64,000 nt of DNA from Gymnorhina tibicen (taxonomy: Eukaryota > Chordata > Aves > Passeriformes > Artamidae), in contig VXAZ01009327.1 in the NCBI GenBank assembly GCA_013399875.1, forward strand, positions 124,001 through 188,000, read 5' to 3'. A program made the position numbers and the translations under genes. The notes under the pieces were generated by a model. The model did not search any database and was not told where the DNA came from. It saw nothing but the letters and a program-made list of their open reading frames with translations. Positions 1-12,300 of this stretch are shown piece by piece (the first letter of the stretch is position 1; each line of letters opens with the position of its first letter).

Positions 1-198
1 AGAGACATTCTTCACTGGCAAGTGCATGGGATGAGCAAAAACTGGCTGGGTATGTTTCAGTATTAAGGGAAACACCCTGCATATAGTATTATAGAGTGTA
101 TAAACACTCAGAGTTCTTTAAGCAGATCAGTAGCAATGCTTGAGGTGTGAGTTACCAACACTCCCCACACTGATGCAAATGCCATGTCTTGTTCCCAG

Positions 199-308
199 CC
201 CGTTCAGAAAGGTACCAACATCTGGATTCAGAAGAAGAGGAGGACACTAATGATGATGATCACGTGGAAATTCGGCAGTTCTCCTCGTGCTCACCCAGGT
301 TCAGCAAG
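199..308 (+). CDS. MAST2: MAST2 exon A: post-kinase acidic linker
   Basis: The acceptor is ttcccag and the donor is aag|gtaggg. The exon starts with the last two bases of a split codon and then reads [20 protein letters not shown], followed by [16 protein letters not shown]. It ends on a codon boundary. The acidic run followed by the [10 protein letters not shown] motif is typical of the region just C-terminal to the AGC kinase domain in MAST proteins. This is the most upstream MAST2 exon in the window. Confidence 0.9.
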
Positions 309-3300
309 GTAGGGACATGCTAACTTGTTGAAAGAAAACAACCTAGAGAGGAACACGGTTTCTTTGCTGCATATGGGGCAGATTTTAATCATATGGATGC
401 TCTGTGGCATCTCACGGTGTGTAGGATTCACTGAGGAAAGAGAACACTGTGTGAGCTGTTTATTCTGTGGTAGTTTGTGGCCTGTTAGAAGGTGAGTACC
501 AGAATAATTGGAGAATGACATTTTATATTTCTCAAAAGTTTCACCAGTATGCAGGGCATTGTGTAGGTCTCTTCTGCATCTGATACAGTTTGGTGTTTTT
601 ACCAATGACTTGGATGCTGGCATAGGGAGTATCCAAAACTTAACTTGCTTTGAGCAGTCTCATTCTGAAAGGACCTTCCGTAGGTGACAAGATGGTATTG
701 GGATGAAAATGGATTCTGACATTTGGAATAAGGGTCTAAAACCAAAGGGGTAAGAACATTAGTGAAGTTTACATCTCTGGGGTTGCTCATTGTCTCAAAT
801 ACAGCCTAAGGAGTGAAAGGTAAGGTGACAATTTCAAAGAGAAGGGTCTGGGCACATAGTCCCTCATGAGTCAGATGTGCCAAATTATTGAAGCAATAAT
901 TTTCCATATTGGGCTTATCAGTAGGAAGGCCATTGCTAGGGTATTCTGGTCTGTACTGGGCAGTTTTCTTGAAAATGAACATGGGCCAGTAAAAGGGAAT
1001 CCAGAAGAAAGCAGCAAGAATGATCTGAGTTCTACAAAACATAAAAACCTCTGTGTTTTCAAATACATAACTAGGAGGAAAGGACTACCTTGGTCTTCCT
1101 GATAAAATATAATATGTTTGGGGGGGGGCAGAAGGGAGAAGAAATGCTGTTTTGAGGCAGCCACTTCATTAATTATATTTCCCTCTTAGTGAGATGGGTG
1201 TAGGAATTTTACTTAGGAGCTCTGAAAAGCATTTCAGTTTTTCACAACAGTTCCTCCAGTTTTCCACTGCTGAAGTCAGTTTTTAAGGACCAGTTTGTTC
1301 TTTGTCCTCAACCAGGCTACAGTGGTTTAAATAACAGTTACTCTTAATTTTGTGGAGTTGCTCCTGATTTGCATCACTAAAAGGATGTTTAAAATTGGAC
1401 CTGAGGATTAGTTGGTGTTTTGAAAAAGTTCTCATGAGTACGTAAGGGTTTCTTTTCTCTGCCTTTTCTCACCATGAGTATTACTCATTTGTTAGACTGA
1501 AGCTTTTCTTTAGGGTTCAGTGTTTTTGCCACGAAGAAAGTTCACTTTTAATGAATTTATTTTAAGACCTGGAAAATTATACAGCATTTGTAATGTGGGA
1601 GGCATAAAAGGCTCATTATATTTTGAAATTCTTGTCTGACAATTCAGCCATATGATTTATTAATAGTTATCTTGTTGATGCTCTGAATTTTTAATAACAT
1701 TATTTTCATTAATCTCTTCTTATGTAAATTAGGTCCACAGTCAAGTGTAGTTTTAAAAGGATGGATTTTTTTGCTTAATCATTTAATTATTTAAAGACGG
1801 CTGTAAAACCAAGAAAGGCACTTTCATTAAGCTGTCAGCATTATAGTAGATTCCTTGAGGAGGGCAGGACTTTTTTGTTCTGAAATAAGCTTGGGGCAAT
1901 GCTGATAGACTGATGATAATGAAATGGGGTCACGAGCATGGTGCCTATCACTGAAGTGAATTTGTGTAGTAAGATTTCAAGATCCAGATGCCAGCCCTCA
2001 AGAGTTGTGGAGCCGTCTTTAGCAATAGCTCCTCTTAGATCTGAGAATCGTTAAAACCAAAAATCAAGTAATTTCACAAAGTTTGTCGTATTTCTGTTGT
2101 GTTTTCAAAGGAGAGGCATTGGGTGCTGTTGTAGAAAAGCATTTTAGTGTTTCTGAAGCTGCACCTTTTTCCTTTCCTCCCTGGCACACCTTGAGCATGT
2201 CACACCTGCACTGCGTTGTTTGGTCAAAGAACATTACCAAGTTCATGCTTTCTGGGGGAAATTTTGAGAGATTTTGCCCCTTGCCAGGAAAAGGCCCCGT
2301 GGGTTGATTTTCCCTGCACAGAAGGATCTTTTGCTGCATGCAGGTGTACAGCAGCATGGAACGACTTTCCATCCATGAGGAGAGGAAGACTCCACCACCA
2401 ACCAAACGGAGCCTGAGTGAGGAAAAAGATGATCGGCTGGACAGCCTGGGGGGTTTGAAGAGCCGGGACCGCAGCTGGGTCATTGGGTCTCCTGAAATGT
2501 GAGTTCTGTGCAATTGAGTCTTCTGTTTTCCCACAGCAGCTAAGAAAGACCAGCCAAAACTTTGTACGACCAGTGTTAGGTCAGGAGAGCTTCATATGTT
2601 GTATTTCCACAGGAGAAGCCTGGATTGAATAGCTAAAATTGAAAGTGTAGAAGTGATACAGTCCTTAAATGTATCTAGTTAAGTACTAACATCTTCTAAA
2701 TTTGTAGCAAATACTTTTAATGAATTTAAAGGTATTCTAACCTTAAGGGCAGATTTCTTATGTTACATCAGAGATGTACCCACATCAGTTTTTTCTTAAA
2801 TTAATGCAAAGTCTGGTGTTGCCAGACTTTGACCTTTTGTTACAAAGTAGAGAAATCGTTAGGAAAGTTCAGAGTTTCAAAAGTTCAGAATATGCCCAAA
2901 AAATCTTGTGCTCTAATAAAAAATGTCAGCAAAATATATGAATACCCAGAATTTGGATACCTGCCATGTTCCTGGCATTACTGAAAACTTACCATATAAA
3001 AGGGATGTCTCTCATTTTGAGCAACCCCTGTAAAGCTTTTACACGAACATTTGGCATTAGAAAGAGCATAAAATATGGCTCTGACCTAGTCAGTATGACT
3101 CCCTTAAAAACAAAAATGTTTGGTAGATTACACTCATAACTGAGGTGCACTTCGTTCTGCAACAGGCCTTCCCGGCTTCTAATTTAGAGCAACTTCAAAA
3201 GAAAAATTCATCTAATTCCAAAAGGAACACGGAGGATGATTTGCATTTTGCAATTGTGATTTTTTTAATAGAATTTAATATCATGTTCATATTACTATAT

Positions 3301-6300
3301 TTCTTGGGGGGTTTATTACTTCCTTTCCTAGAAGCCTAACAATGGAATATTTTGGAAGTCTAAACTCAGGTGATGCCCCAAAGCCTTTGTTGTTCTAACT
3401 CCCAGCGTTGCGGCTCGGTCGCCAAACTTGACCTTAAATTGGCTCCAGGCGCGCGAGCTGGGCCCGCGCCCTGTTTGCACCCTTCAAAGTTCATCGTCCC
3501 CCGACTCACGGGGGGCCCTGTCTCGGTTCTCCCCTCAGCCTGCGCAAGCGCCTGTCCATGTCCGAGTCCTCGCACACGGAGAGCGACTCCAGCCCGCCGC
3601 TGACGGTGCGGCGGCGCTGCTCGGGGCTCCTGGACATGCCGCGCTTCGCCATCTCCGCCGAGGACGAGGGGGCCGCCCTCAAAAGGCCTCAGTCCGAGGG
3701 GATGCTCCTGTCCACCGTGCAGGCGCGGGAGGGGCTGCCCGTGCCCATTCCGGAGCAGCCTGTGGAGCACGAGCTGCAGCTGGAAGGGGATGCTGGAGCC
3801 ACCACCCCCTCCACGGCCGCCGGCAGCGCCTCAACACTGACAGGTGCGTGCTTGGCGTGGGGGTGTCCCGGTCCCCGAGGGGGCCGTGTTACCTCACGGA
3901 GATTAACTCTGTAAAATGGGTCTGGGTGTCAGGGAATGTGGCTGCCCTCGTGCTAAGTAGGTACTCTGGTGTAGTTTTGTGGATGTGCTTGCCTTTGAAA
4001 TGATATCAGTGGTTTCATCTCCTCAAAATTGCATCTTAGATTTCACTCCTGTCACTTCAAATTGATTTAGGTCTTCTCATGCTCGAGATTCATATGGTCT
4101 ATGCCTGCTTAACAACCACTGGGTGCCTACCTGGGACAGCATTAATTTAAGCATTAGTCAGAACAGATCACTGCTCAGTTGGAGTTGGAGAACGTGGGTG
4201 TCAGCCATACTAACAGATCCCTGCTTCCTGTGGTTTTGCTTATCCCAAGAGTTTGGAGAGACTTGAAATATGGTGGGGAAGTGGGGTTTGTGTCAGGGAC
4301 ATGCTACTTATTTTAACAGCCGAATATGCCAAAATTCATCCAGTTTCAGTCTTAGGAAAGTGCAGCCTAAATTCAGTAGGGTGGCTCTTAGAAGTCAGTG
4401 TTTGATTTCTCAGCAGCTTTGACTGTCCTGGGGCTTTTCTCCAGCTCTGGGCTGAGCTGGACCTTCCTGTGGTGGTGCCCTGGGCTGCTGCAGTGTAGGA
4501 CTGGGCTCTGGGTCTTCCCAGCTCCTGCCCCTTTCAGGGCACTGGGAAGGTAGGAGGTGAAGCTGCCTGTTCCTGAGAACAGAAGAGGCCAGAGCTGGGA
4601 ACTGCTGGGAAGTAGTAAGGAGGGAAAAAAAAAACCAGGAAGTTTAGAACAATGGAAGGAAGAGGGGAAGTTGAAATGAAGGTTGGCAAAAGAAAATTTG
4701 AGAAAGAAGGCATAATTAGGGGAAGGACTAGATTGTAGGGTTGAATAACAAGGACTGATGGGGTAAGAAAATAAGGGAGAAGTTGCTGGGAGAGACTGGG
4801 AGCAAGCAGGCAAAGCAATTGTGATGCATTGAGAACGGAGAGGAAAAGGGGTACTGAGGAAGCAGTCAGAATGGCAGCAAGAATGGACAAGGTGGAGGGC
4901 ACTGGGCAGATGTGACAGCAGAAGGTGGAAATGCCTTAGAAGAAATTTGCCTCCAGAGTAAAGCCAAAAATCCCCACATCTTATTATTCCTCTTCTGCAA
5001 TTCAGTCTGTGAAATTCCTTCAGAATGGTCCCATTCCCCTTTATTGCCCATGCTCCCTGAAGAGGCCTGGTGCTGCCATCATGTAAAGAAGAGGTGCAAG
5101 AGTGATGGAAGGAAGCTGCCTCATACTTGCTTGGCATAGGTGCCATAAGTGAAACCTTGGGTTCTCAGTTTCATGCTAAGAGCCTAGAAACATGCTATTA
5201 AAAATGGCAAGAACACTTCCATTGCTAATTTGAGTATCTGCAATGTGAGATTGGCAAAAATGAAGTTCCCCTGGGCAGCCTGCTTCCCTGAGCTCAATAC
5301 ATTAGAGCAGTCTTTGATCTAGTGCATGGGATCCAGGGATACCAGGGCTTCGGTGTCCCCAAGTCAGAGGCTTGAATGGAGTTTAATTCCTGTCACTGTC
5401 TCAGAGTGCTCCTCTAATTTATATGGCAGCTTTTCCCATGTAGCCTCCAAATCCGGGTTCCTCATTGTCTGGTAGCCTGATTTGAAACTCTGTGGCTCTT
5501 AAATGTTGAACAAGCATCTGGTCCTGAGGTCTATGGGAATGGTGCTTTGAATTTTTATTTTCATGGTACTTCTTGCTTCACTTAGTATGCAGAGCAGTAG
5601 TGCCCACTTAAATAACGATGATCAATGTTTTGTTCTGTCCTCATTGTTCAAAATGTGGCCCTTAGGCTTTATTTATTGCATGCTGCTTAAAATTTGCTTT
5701 TGAAGACAGAATGATTAATTTCCCTTGTGGACTTGCTGTGATGCTCACCACTTTCATTTCTAAGCACCTTGTAAATTCTAATTACTGTATTTTCACAGTG
5801 CCCCTTTAAGGTATCACATGGGGGACTGAGGCACTGGCCTTGAGTACAGGACCCCCAACCCCCAGCATCTGCTGTTGTTACATGCCCAGTAATCTTCAAG
5901 ATTACTTTTCATTTTATATATAATTATAGCAGGTTAAGTAATTCAAGACTAAATTGCAGTGGTGCACAGAAGGGGGCAAATTAAGGTTGTCTTTGCAATC
6001 CACATTTTTACTTTCCCTGACTTGAGTACCTTAGTGTTCTCTTAAAGTGGATTTTTTTTATGTGCAACTCCAGTAGAACCTGGCTCTTCTATTACAGGCA
6101 GTTCTAACTTAAAGATTGACAGTTCTTGCTGGTTGTAAAAATGGAGCACTTTCTATAAACCTGTTTTCATCTGTGAACGATCCCATTGAAATGGTGTGCA
6201 CAAGTGCACCACGGCTTTAGGATTCATGAAACTGCCACTGAGCAATGTGATTTCATTAGTGAGCTTTTCCACAGAATAGAAGCCGCTAATTTTCTGTGTT

Positions 6301-9300
6301 CGGAATAACACCATTTCTGTAAATAAAAATTCAAGCCCTGGGGTTTCTTCTTAGGAAAATTTACTCTTGGACTTCATGTAAACATGACTTTGATTTAATG
6401 TATTTTGCCTGTAGGGGAATAGACTGTTAGGAATTCCCTGTGGTTCTAATCTGTTTTAATTTAAACTGTAGCTGGGAGCACTGCAGATTTCTCTGATCCA
6501 CGAGCTCGCAGCAATAGCAATGAAGGCCCAGACTTTACCACTCCAAAAGCCATCAGCGATTTGGCAGTGCGGCGGGCACGACACAGGTTGCTCTCTGGGG
6601 AATCAGGGGAGAAACGTACCTCGAGACCTGTCAATAAAGTGATTAAATCAGCATCCGCTACTGCCTTGTCTCTCCTGATTCCCTCAGGTAAGAAATGCCT
6701 TGAGTGAGGCATTGTCAGAATCTGCAAGCACTAAACAAAAGGTCTGCAGACAGTTCCTCCCCCTTCGCTCTCCTGGAATAATGCCTCGGCTGGCAGGAGG
6801 GGGGAGATCTAACTTTTACAATTGGTTTAATATTTCCTGCTCGCAGGTAGATGAGCGCTGCTGTGCCACAGACAGGAGTGTTGTGCGTGTGGTCTGACTG
6901 CAGCTTCTGCAAATGGCAGCTGGGCCCTGTTCTTTCCCTGGTTTTGTTTAAATTGACTCCTAGCTGGTCTCTAGACAATGGTGCAGCAAGGAGGTATAGA
7001 GACACAGAATGATTTTAACCCTCTAGGTGCTGTTTTTTGGGTCACATGCTAACTACAGTGCTGTTTGGGAATGAAATGTTTAGTGCATTTATGCACCGGG
7101 AGGCTTCAGAAAATCCAGATAACTTGGTTGAGATTGAGTGCTCAAGAATTGAATAGTGTAAGTAACTCACGAAGAAAATGAATGCTGAACTGCTCACCTT
7201 GTTGTCCCAGCTCTGTCTACAAGTAGAGCCAGTCCTTTACAGTTCCCAATGCCAGGTGATAACTCCTAGAGAGCAGCTCAGCCATGCTGAGCTGTGACAG
7301 ACTGGTTCAGCAGGAGGAGTTTCTCCCCACAGGGATTTTGTCCCTCTTTGCAGAGGATAAGACCATGCTGTATTTCCAGGGCTGTGCCTGTACCTGCCTA
7401 GATGGAGGCAGGGAATGTAGCTGGGCCATGAGCAATGCCCACCTGCTCCTCCCAGCAGTGAGCTGGAGGCAGGGATGCACCTGCTCTTGGCACCCTCGTG
7501 GTGATGCACATCACATTTCTTGTGCTTTGGGCGTTGGTTGCTTTTTGAACTACAAACTCCCTCACGAAAATCTCTAAAATGTGTATTAAATCACCCAGCA
7601 AAGGTTCCTTCAGAGCTGCTCTCATCTGCCAGGTAAATATGTGCTGGGCGATTCAGCAGGTGTTTCTTAATGGGTTAGAGATTGCCTTCTACAGCTGCAT
7701 TTAACATTCCTGCTCTTTGGGTTTATTTTACTGATATTGACCAGCTTCACTTTAAAATGAGAGTTTTGTATTTGCTTTGTACTTTAAAAAGTGGATGTTG
7801 TTCCACTAGCAAGCAGAGTCGGGTAGTTTGTCTGACAGCCCAGCCCATAGCTGTTCATTTGGGAAACTCACTCAAAAATACACTTGTGATGTTGTTTTTC
7901 AGTAGCAAAGTCCCTTCAGTAGCTAATATTTTAGGTTTAAATATTTTTGCCCCTGTGAATTTAAAACACTACCAAAACTGCCTTAGACTTAGTTGTTGTC
8001 TGATCACCTACTCATTGTTTTCATGTTGATACTAACTGATTTGGATTCATCTCAGCACCAATGTGGAACTTGCACCAAGATCTAGAGACATCTGATCTTT
8101 TGGAGGAGGATAATAGATCATAACCTGGAAATGGGGTGTTGCGGGATTGTGCCTGGAGTAAATGCTCATGATGGGTTGTAAATCCTGGAAAGAGAAGTAG
8201 AAAACACTGTGACCCAACCATAATTCCATATGAGCAGTGCTGCTGTATTAAATGCACACCTCCAAATGCGCCTTTCTGGAAACTGCTATTTGTAGTATGA
8301 AGCATGAATTAGCTGAAGCTGCAGACAAACCCAGCTCTGGTGAAGGCCACCAGCTTTAAGAGCATTGGCAGATACAGTTTCGTAGCTGTTCTCTAACAAG
8401 ACTTTTCTCTCTTTTGGAGGCCTGTTTTCCTAATTTTTGCCCACCTTTGTGTCATCACTGTAGATCACCACACGTGCTCTCCATTGGCCAGTCCAATGTC
8501 ACCTCATTCTCTCTCCTCCAACCCATCTTCGAGGGACTCCTCACCCAGCCGCGACTTTTCTCCTGCTATCGCAAACCTGAAACCACCAATCATCATCCAT
8601 CGGGCTGGCAAGAAATACGGTTTCACTCTGCGCGCCATTCGCGTCTATATGGGTGACAGTGATATCTACACTGTGCATCACATGGTCTGGGTATGTCTCT
8701 GCTTTTCTAAAAAGAGGACCCTTGGGGCCACTAATGCATCTAGCCACGGGTGTGGGGTTTAGCTTCGGAAACTGTGTTTTGCCACCTTCTTTTCCTTCTC
8801 CTTATTCACAACCAAAGTTATCTTTTTGGGGTGGGGGAAACCCTTTGTAAATAAATAAATAACTAACAGCACTTTGGGTTTTCCGGTAGTTTTCAAGCCC
8901 GTCACAGAACCACAGCAAACTTTCTTTCCTTCTTTTTTCCCTGGTTACATGAATCCACCTTCTTTCACCTGCAGCACATCCTTTAAAGCATGTTTCTGTG
9001 TACATACCCTCTTTCTCTTTATTGGGGTTGTTGCATGAGGGCCCATTATAGCTAATTTATTCAGACTTGTGTTAGTGATTATAACCTGCTTCTGATCAGT
9101 TCGGTCTGCTGGGGTTTTCCAAGCAGTCACTTGGAATTGATTACAAGCCTTAAAGCATCACTGCTGCTATGCTAATTGCCATGGGATTTAGCTCTTGGCT
9201 TAGTTGTGAGCTGTGCTAAAAGGTCTGGTTTCCATGTCTGTATCACTTCTTTCCCACTACTGCTGGTACTTGATCTCTGTGTTCCTTTTGTGTTGGTGTA

Positions 9301-12300
9301 GATGACTTCTAGGAATGATCCATTCCCTGAAGCAGTGTTGTTAGGATTGTGTAGTTAGGGAGAATGCAGTCAGGGTAAAGGTGGTTTGTTCTTTTCCTTG
9401 TGCTTCTGTGGTCATTAGATAATGTGGACTTGACACGCTTTGGTCCTTATTTAAAACTCATTCTTATTTAGAGAAATAATCTGAAACTGGCTTTTTTGCC
9501 TTGCCTCTCTCTTGCTTTTCTTGAAAAATCATGAGTTTACCAAGATACTCATTTGAAGTCTTCCCTGGCTAGAGGGAGAGATGTGCATTCCCCTGCACAT
9601 CTGTCTCCTCATGGTGAAGGAGGCTTACATTCCTGACTAGGGACAGGGGAAAGGCAGTGTGTTCACTAGGGAAGAGTCTGGTGTTGGATAGGTTAATAAA
9701 GGATGGAGAGTGGAAAAAGAAACTCTGTTTGGGATGAGATGCAATATAGGCACCTTAAACACACGGCAGAGTCTTAAAAGTCTGTTGGCCACCTTGGGAT
9801 CCAGCATGTACATGGAAGGACGCTGGATTTGACATGGCAAAGAAATTGAAAAAGACTGAACGTTTGTCTGGAAATCAAGAACGTCTAGGTAACATTCCTG
9901 AGTGCTGAAAATTTTTGGAAATGTGTTAAGCCTTTTGCTTTGGGAAGAGCTGGTTTCTTGATCAGCTTAACCATCCTGGCTGCCTTGGATCAGGATAAGA
10001 CTGGCGGGATGCTGCGGAGGAGCAGAAGAGAGCAGGGTTGTGTGCTTGGCTGTGCCAGGGGTGGTTTCTTTCACCCTTCTCTGAAGCAGCTGACGCTGGC
10101 TGTGGCAGGAGGTGAGGTGGATGGGCTGTGAGTCTCATCTGGGCCAGTGGTCTTGCACATTCCCCTTCTCAAACCAGTCCCCCCTTGTCGTTGGCAGCAC
10201 GTGGAGGAAGGAGGTCCGGCAAACGAAGCAGGTCTGCGGGAAGGGGATCTGATCACCCACGTCAACGGGGAGCCGGTCCATGGGCTGGTGCACACCGAGG
10301 TGGTGGAGCTGATTCTGAAGGTAGGGGCTCAGCACATTCTGTTACGTTCTGGAAGACATGAGCAGCTTGTTTAAAATGTGGGTAATTGGCATTGTCTGAA
10401 ATACAAGTATGCACACAGCACCTGGTGGTATTTAAGAGCAGCTTTGTACTGGTTGCTGTTAAAATTATCCAGTTAAATGACTTGTGTTTGATACCTTTCA
10501 GAGCAGAATCCATTTACAGAAAAAAACCCCCAAAGTTCTGGACTCTTCCAAGAGACAGAAGTCTTTGGGATTGCAAATAGAGGAGCAGTCAGGATTGCTA
10601 TTTTTTTAAGATGAGTGAGACAAGCCATGCTCTGTGTTGCAAATTCATCATGATAGATGCCTGATATGCTCACATCTGCCATCAGTCAGAGCACTGGGAA
10701 TAGGATTGGTGACAGAATATCACTTTGTTCAAGTTTCCAAGTATTACAAGTATTAAATTGAGTCATTTGGGATCTCAATGGAAGAGGTCAGATGCTGTGT
10801 TCTGTCTGCTCTGGGAAGCTTTACCTACCAGCTGGGGTCTGAGCTAATCATTTGTGAAAGCCTGACTAACGAGGGCTCTCTCTTGGCAATTCCTTAATAA
10901 ATGATAGGTGGAAATGCTGAGGGGAAGAAATGGAGTTTGACAAAGGATTACAAAATGGCAGGCAGCAATAAACTAGCAGCCTACCTGCTTTGCCTGCAGA
11001 TCTGCTTCAAATAGCCATGTTTTAAGCAATGTCTCTTTGTCTTGTGTCTGACAGAGTGGAAATAAAGTGTCCATCTCCACCACACCATTTGAGAACACCT
11101 CCATCAAAGTTGGTCCAGCTCGAAAAGCCAGCTACAAATCCAAGATGGCTCGTAGGAACAAGAAGAGCAAAACAAAGGATGGTCAGGAAAGGTTTGTTTT
11201 GATGTTTCTCTGTTAAAAATAAAGGGTAACCAAGATAATGTGAGAGAGATCTTAAGGGAGATCTTGTCAAATCCGTTTGCAGATAATGTATATCAGCAGG
11301 TATGTCCTTTAGTTCTTCTTGTCTTCTTTTTTTTTTTTTTTCTCTTTTACTCTGACAAAAGCATTGACTGAATATGCTAGTAAAGCTAAATAAATCATTT
11401 GGGCTTGTAAACAACTTTTGAATGCTCTTTCCCAGTAAGAAGAAGAGTTCTCTGTTGAGGAAGATCACTAAACAAGCATCGCTGCTTCACACCAGCCGGA
11501 GTTTGTCGTCCCTGAACCGGTCCCTGTCATCTGGAGAAAGTGTGCCTGGCTCTCCAACTCACAACCTGTCTCCTCGCTCACCAACCCAGAGCTACAGATC
11601 CACTCCAGAGTCTGTACACTCAGGTAAAAAAAAAAAAGAAACTAAACAAAACAAAACTAAGCAAAAAAATCCAGTCAAACAGGAAAAGAAAACCTTGGAG
11701 GAGACTTTTGCTGAATGATTAATTTTGAAAATAAAATACACAGCAGCAGGTAGTAGGTCTCTTTGTGAAGCAAATGACAGCGGTGATGTCGATTACGTTA
11801 AGGATGGATGTGTTCTTGTTCATTGATTCATTTAAAAATGAAAATCCATACATCCTTTTAAGAATGCATTTGCTGTACTACAGCATCCTTTCACTTTGAT
11901 GAAAATGTGTGTTGTAAGTTGCAATCTTTTCATAGCGGTTTGACACATTTTCTATGTTCAGAGAAAAGAAATCAAAACAGTGTGGCAAAGTCATATTTGA
12001 AAATTGAATCAGCTGCTGGAATAAAGAGATTTGCATCTCGAGAATAGCAATGAAACACGTGGTTTGTCTGATCAAAGGGGTTTTTTTTGAGAAAAGTGTT
12101 CTCGTAGCTGAGTATTTCTTACTGTGCTCTGGTGTTGGGTGCTAATGATGTGAATTTCCATCAGAAGCCTGGCAATGTTACCTTCAGTATTACTGCTGTG
12201 CTTTGGAGTGACATGGCATTGTGTCTTGACTTGTTTTCAATAACTTGTTTTAATGGCCAAATATATATTAATCTTCTTGGTGTTTTGTTCTTTTTTTTTT

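Noticed and set aside
4388..5146. 252-residue open frame on the minus strand inside a MAST2 intron
   Set aside because: It is explained by the purine bias of the plus strand, has Ser/Leu/Phe/Pro-rich low-complexity composition, and matches no family I recognise.
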